Assembly: GCA_937958475.1 (NCBI GenBank)
Contig: CALFXR010000187.1
Coordinates: 1 to 8,879, forward strand
Length of the DNA: 8,879 bases
Reading direction: 5' to 3'
DNA from: an uncultured Mesorhizobium sp.
GTDB taxonomy: Bacteria; Pseudomonadota; Alphaproteobacteria; Rhizobiales; Rhizobiaceae
Of the stretch, positions 6,470 to 8,879 are shown piece after piece. The notes under the pieces are model-generated. The model had not been told where the DNA came from and made no database searches. It worked only from the letters and a program-made list of their open reading frames with translations. Both the position numbers and the translations under genes were made by a program. How positions within the stretch are numbered: position 1 is the first letter of the stretch; each line of letters begins with the position of its first letter.

Positions 6470-6677
6470 GCAGCGGTGCCGGCTTGAACCCTACTGCGAC
6501 CCCCGAGGCGCACACATTCAGAAGCCGGTCGACGTCGACGGCGATCCGCCGCTCGGCATGCGCCCCCATTTCAACGGCGTCCTGCCACTCCGCTGGCTTC
6601 GTGCCGACAGAAACGCCGGTCGAACGCACTTTGAGCAGGCTGTCGAGATCGACTGATATGCGGCGGGAATATTGCAT
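6447..6677 (-). CDS. Two-repeat small protein, candidate RiPP precursor peptide
   Basis: This 76-residue protein is preceded by AAGGAAGGA seven bases from its ATG, one of the best ribosome sites in the window. It is almost wholly two copies of one unit. Residues 5-29 and 43-67 share RRI-x-VD-x-D-x-LL-x-V-x-x-x-GV-x-VG-x-KPA, identical at 16 of 25 positions and 38 residues apart. The differing linkers are EWQDAVEMGAHAE and PLHAEEPGR. Only MQYS precedes the first unit, so there is no ordinary leader; each unit may carry its own recognition part (RRI to LL-x-V) and core (GV-x-VG-x-KPA). No signal peptide, GG cleavage site or FxSxx C-terminus is present. The stop lies inside the downstream HExxH gene. 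I know no named family; the substrate role is inferred from size, duplication and context. Confidence 0.65.
   Translation of the reverse strand: MQYSRRISVDLDSLLKVRSTGVSVGTKPAEWQDAVEMGAHAERRIAVDVDRLLNVCASGVAVGFKPAPLHAEEPGR
6477..6551 (-). repeat. Second unit of the internal duplication (residues 43-67)
   Basis: This unit encodes residues 43-67 of the small protein and reads RRIAVDVDRLLNV then CASGVAVGFKPA. It lies 114 bases from the first unit. It differs from it by holding a cysteine (56) and a phenylalanine (64). The copies have diverged more in DNA than in protein, which suggests selection to keep both. Confidence 0.75.
6591..6665 (-). repeat. First unit of the internal duplication (residues 5-29)
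   Basis: This unit encodes residues 5-29 and reads RRISVDLDSLLKV then RSTGVSVGTKPA. It is richer in Ser and Thr than the second unit (Ser19, Thr20, Ser23, Thr26). Positions 18 and 26 hold Arg and Thr where the other unit has Cys and Phe. Confidence 0.75.
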
Positions 6678-6684
6678 GCTCAGG

Positions 6685-6693
6685 TCCTTCCTT
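6685..6693 (-). promoter_or_regulatory. Strong ribosome binding site of the repeat-protein gene
   Basis: Read on the minus strand this is AAGGAAGGA, ending seven bases before the ATG at 6677. It is unusually good for this window and fixes the start. It fits a peptide made in larger amount than the downstream enzyme, which has no clear site of its own. Confidence 0.7.
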
Positions 6694-6705
6694 GCTTGGG
6701 GATCG

Positions 6706-6718
6706 ACAATGCAATTGT
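6706..6718. promoter_or_regulatory. Palindrome ACAAT-GCA-ATTGT in the divergent control region
   Basis: A 5-bp perfect inverted repeat with a 3-base centre lies in the AT-rich middle of the 92-bp gap between the repeat-protein gene and the ATP-grasp gene. It is just downstream of the proposed minus-strand -10 box, where a repressor could block transcription. No regulator gene for it is recognised. Confidence 0.35.
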
Positions 6719-6727
6719 AGTAGGAAC

Positions 6728-6754
6728 ACTATACGCGGCCACGCCAGCGGGCAA
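6728..6754 (-). promoter_or_regulatory. Possible promoter of the repeat-protein/HExxH operon
   Basis: On the minus strand, TATAGT (6728-6733) matches TATAAT at five of six positions. TTGCCC (6749-6754) matches TTGACA at four of six. The 15-base spacer is short, although a 16-base spacer results if CTTGCC is read instead. Transcription would start about 40 bases upstream of the ATG at 6677. Confidence 0.35.
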
Positions 6755-6769
6755 GAACGGCGGCAGCTT

Positions 6770-7885
6770 ATGATCACCTTTCTCGTCACCGGTGAGCACG
6801 CCTATACGATCGGCCCCCTGAAGAAGGGCTATGGCGTCCCCGTGCCGGAAGTTGCCAGCGTTTCCTATGCCGAGATCACGCGCGAGGCGACGCTGCGGTC
6901 GGGTACCTACATCTTCTCCGATCTCGAACGACTGTCCGATGCCGAACTCCTGTGGGCGTCGGATCTGTTTCGCTGCATAAGTGCGTCGCCGGGCAGCCGG
7001 GCATTGAATGATCCGGCCCGCGTACGCGTTCGCTACGGTTTGCTTCGCGCCCTCCATGCCGCCGGCCTCAACGGTTTCGACGCCCATCGCGCCGACGGCA
7101 TCCCGCGCCCGGGGCGCTTCCCGGTCTTCGTCCGCCGCCAGTCGGATCACGACGCCGCGCTCTCCGATCTCCTGCCCGACCAGGAAGCGCTCGATGCCTG
7201 CCTCGAGGCGCTCATGGCGAAGGGCGAGTCGCTGCGCGGCCTTGTCGTCATAGAGTTCTGCGCAGAGCCCGTTCGTCCGGGCGTCTTCCGCCGTTACGGG
7301 GCGTTCCGCGTCGGCGACGCCGTCCACCTCGACCACGTTGTCACCCAGGACAGCTGGAACGTGAAGGGCGGTGCCGCCGGGCTCGCGACCGAGGAGATGT
7401 ACCGGCAGGACGACGCCGACATCCGCGCCAACCGCTTCGCCGACGCGATGCGGAGGGCTTTCGAGGTCGCCGGCATCGACTACGGACGGGCCGATTTCGG
7501 CGTGGTTGAGGGCAGGCCTCAGGTCTACGAGATCAACACCAACCCGTCGATGAGCCTGCCGCCGCATCACTCGTCGAAGATGCGGTCCGCCACCTTGCAG
7601 TTCGCGCGCGAACGTTTCGCCGAGCTGCTTTGGCGGATCGACCTCCCGGCGACCGGCCCGCGCATCGCCCTGGAAACACCCCGGCTGGTCGGCCTGCGCG
7701 GCAGCGGCGGGAACGGCGTCGAATGGATCCGCGAACTGGAGCGCGAGCGGGCCGCGCTGCTTGCGTCTGTCGCCCGCCTGGAGGGGCGGATCGAGGCCAT
7801 GCGGGAGAGCACGTCCTGGCGGGTGACGGCGCCGCTGCGCCGGATGTTGGAGGGCTGGCGCCGCCTGCGGCAGCCGCGGGGCTGA
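6770..7885 (+). CDS. ATP-grasp-like protein with C-terminal coiled coil and TSWR tail
   Basis: This is a 371-residue cytoplasmic protein. Residues 1-75 form a Rossmann-like start (MITFLVTGEHAYTIGP, then TYIFSDLERLSDAEL). LNDPARVRVRYGLLRALHAAGL (79-100) followed by RFPVFVR (116-122) resembles the lid-to-strand region of ATP-grasp proteins. IDYGRADFGVVEGRPQVYEINTNPSM (236-261) is the C-terminal metal/ATP motif, with Glu254, Asn256 and Asn258 as likely magnesium ligands. Residues 317-346 look like a coiled coil (ELERERAALLASVARLEGRIEAM). The end, STSWRVTAPLRRM (347-359), is a tail I associate with glycosyltransferases and other surface-polysaccharide proteins. ATP-grasp enzymes join carboxylates to amines or other nucleophiles through acyl-phosphates. 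The target here is unknown, and the divergent peptide gene is the obvious candidate. The ATG at 6770 is preferred over 6692, which would run through the shared promoter region. Confidence 0.7.
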   Translation: MITFLVTGEHAYTIGPLKKGYGVPVPEVASVSYAEITREATLRSGTYIFSDLERLSDAELLWASDLFRCISASPGSRALNDPARVRVRYGLLRALHAAGLNGFDAHRADGIPRPGRFPVFVRRQSDHDAALSDLLPDQEALDACLEALMAKGESLRGLVVIEFCAEPVRPGVFRRYGAFRVGDAVHLDHVVTQDSWNVKGGAAGLATEEMYRQDDADIRANRFADAMRRAFEVAGIDYGRADFGVVEGRPQVYEINTNPSMSLPPHHSSKMRSATLQFARERFAELLWRIDLPATGPRIALETPRLVGLRGSGGNGVEWIRELERERAALLASVARLEGRIEAMRESTSWRVTAPLRRMLEGWRRLRQPRG

Positions 7886-7935
7886 GCGAAGGCGCCATGC
7901 GGTGCCCCGCAGGCCTTGCGCGGCGCGCGCCTACC

Positions 7936-8190
7936 TCAACCGTCGTTCGATGCGTTGAGTTCCTCCGGTCGCAGGCCGTCATCGGCGCTGGCGACGAGGC
8001 CGCGCGCCGTGGCCCATTCGCGGAAGGCGGCGGCCATCGCCTCGGATCGCGTCATCTCCGGATGCTCGCGCTCGATGAAGCGGTCGAGTGCGGCCGCCAG
8101 GTCGGGCGAAAGCTCGAGGGTGAGTTCTTCGGGCTGCAGACCGGTCGGGGAATTTCCGATCGCTTGATCGATATCGTGTTTCTGTCTCAT
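7936..8190 (-). CDS. Ribbon-helix-helix domain small protein
   Basis: This 84-residue protein contains a probable ribbon-helix-helix (CopG/Arc-like) DNA-binding fold. A beta strand with alternating residues (ELTLELSPDL) is followed by helix 1 (AAALDRFIEREHP) and, after the turn EMTRSE, helix 2 (AMAAAFREWATARGL). Such dimers insert the paired strands into the DNA major groove. The N-terminus (MRQKHDIDQAIGNSPTGLQPE) is probably flexible, and the last ~17 residues repeat a PEEL segment (LQPEEL / LRPEEL). An in-frame ATG at 8205 would add five residues; neither start has a good ribosome site. There is no toxin-like partner next to it. It diverges from the transporter gene, so it might regulate that gene or itself; this is inference. 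Confidence 0.6.
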   Translation of the reverse strand: MRQKHDIDQAIGNSPTGLQPEELTLELSPDLAAALDRFIEREHPEMTRSEAMAAAFREWATARGLVASADDGLRPEELNASNDG

Positions 8191-8277
8191 GCGTCCATCT
8201 ATCATATGGAAGGACCGTCCGGACAGGGGTAGGGCGCGAAGGGGCCCGGCCGGAGGGCTTTGTGGACGGGAGGCATG

Positions 8278-8879
8278 ATGCCCGCAGGGGAACTTTCGGG
8301 GCGCGGACGGTTCCGCGGCGTGGTCGCAGGACTGGCTGCATTCTCCGTCATGCTCGTCCTTCCCGCGCCGGCGGGCATGCCCGCCGAAGCCTGGCGCGTC
8401 GCCGCCGTCGCCGTCCTCATGGCCTCCTGGTGGATCAGCGAGGCGGTCCCGCTCCCGGCGACGGCGCTGGTTCCGATCGTCTTCTTTCCGTTGCTGGGGA
8501 TTTCGCCGCTAGCGAAGGCGGCGGCGCCATACGCCGATCCGGTGATGTTCCTCTTCCTCGGCGGCTTTCTCCTCGGCATCGGCCTCGAGCGCCGCAACCT
8601 GCACAAGCGTGCCGGCCTGCATGCGATCCTCTTCGTCGGCACCTCGCCGCGTCGCCTCGTCGGCGGTTTCCTCGTGGCCACCGCGGCGCTCAGCATGTGG
8701 GTGAGCAATTCGGCCACCGCCGTCATCATGCTGCCGGTGGCGTCGGCCGTGCTCGGGCTGTTTGCCCGCCACTGTTCCGCCGATCCTGCCTCGCAGCGCA
8801 ATCTAGGTGCCGCGGTAACGCTTGCCGTCGCCTACGGCGCCTCGATCGGCGGCCTCGGCACGCTGATCGGCACGCCGCC
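8278..8879 (+). CDS. DASS-family (SLC13) sodium/anion symporter, N-terminal part
   Basis: The first 200 codons are present and the gene runs off the window. The protein is highly hydrophobic, with several transmembrane helices. WWISEAVPLPATALVPIVFFPLLG is a classic divalent anion:sodium symporter signature near the N-terminus, followed by FLFLGGFLLGIGLERRNLHKR. MWVSNSATAVIMLP (residues 140-153) is the first sodium/substrate-binding hairpin; its SNS replaces the more common SNT. SIGGLGTLIGTPP begins the next conserved segment at the window edge. Family members import dicarboxylates, citrate or sulfate with sodium across the inner membrane; the substrate cannot be told. GGGAGG (8268-8273) is four bases from ATG 8278 and one base from the in-frame ATG 8275, so 8278 is preferred. 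The gene diverges from the ribbon-helix-helix gene. Confidence 0.9.
   Translation, partial: MPAGELSGRGRFRGVVAGLAAFSVMLVLPAPAGMPAEAWRVAAVAVLMASWWISEAVPLPATALVPIVFFPLLGISPLAKAAAPYADPVMFLFLGGFLLGIGLERRNLHKRAGLHAILFVGTSPRRLVGGFLVATAALSMWVSNSATAVIMLPVASAVLGLFARHCSADPASQRNLGAAVTLAVAYGASIGGLGTLIGTP

Noticed and set aside
5489..6487. Plus-strand open frame of over 300 codons opposite the HExxH gene
   Set aside because: It is extremely Arg/Gly/Ala-rich with no recognisable motif; the minus strand holds the HESAH block and coupled start.
6447..6677. Assignment of the small protein as a microviridin-type graspetide precursor
   Set aside because: There is no PFFARFL-like leader motif and no typical TxKxPSD core. 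The ATP-grasp protein also does not look like a canonical microviridin ligase, so only a general ATP-grasp link is claimed.
6447..6677. Assignment as an FxSxx-COOH type precursor, the usual partner of some HExxH proteins
   Set aside because: The C-terminus is AEEPGR, not FxSxx, and no radical SAM gene is adjacent.
7898..7911. TGCGG / CCGCA hairpin after the ATP-grasp gene as a terminator
   Set aside because: The stem is only 5 bp, with no T tract; too weak to call.
7936..8205. Toxin-antitoxin pair based on the ribbon-helix-helix protein
   Set aside because: No toxin-like gene lies next to it; the neighbours are the ATP-grasp gene and a transporter.

Overview
The window is GC-rich chromosomal DNA that fits an alphaproteobacterium of the order Hyphomicrobiales (Rhizobiales). 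The gene order outer-membrane assembly lipoprotein bamE / ubiquinol-cytochrome c chaperone / DUF177 / plsX / fabH / ihfA / MerR regulator is typical of that group as I remember it, and the FabH, IHF-alpha and MerR proteins read like rhizobial orthologues. No insertion sequence, CRISPR array, rRNA or tRNA was found. No stretch longer than about 210 bases lacks a gene.

Region 1 (1-5322) is housekeeping. It opens with the last 39 codons of a membrane proton-pumping pyrophosphatase, followed by a strong intrinsic terminator. A bamE-like lipoprotein gene lies on the minus strand. Diverging from it across a 111-bp control region is a plus-strand series: a cytochrome bc1 assembly chaperone, DUF177 (YceD-like), plsX, fabH, ihfA and a MerR-family gene. 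PlsX and FabH supply early steps of phospholipid and fatty acid synthesis. The rpmF gene that often sits between yceD and plsX in other bacteria is absent here. ihfA has its own recognisable promoter.

Region 2 (5381-7885) is accessory and is the most interesting part. On the minus strand, a 76-codon gene encodes a small protein made almost entirely of two copies of a ~25-residue unit. It overlaps by 23 bp a gene for a 362-residue protein with an HESAH motif, resembling the HExxH peptide-modification family now thought to contain peptide beta-hydroxylases. Divergently, across 92 bp, lies a gene for an ATP-grasp-like protein with a C-terminal coiled coil and a TSWR-x-TAPLR tail. Together these look like a compact, possibly undescribed RiPP (ribosomally made, modified peptide) system: a leaderless two-repeat substrate, an HExxH oxygenase candidate and an ATP-grasp candidate. 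This assignment is inference from motifs and gene arrangement.

Region 3 (7936-8879) holds a minus-strand ribbon-helix-helix small protein and, divergently, the first ~200 codons of a DASS-type (SLC13) sodium-coupled anion transporter that runs off the window.
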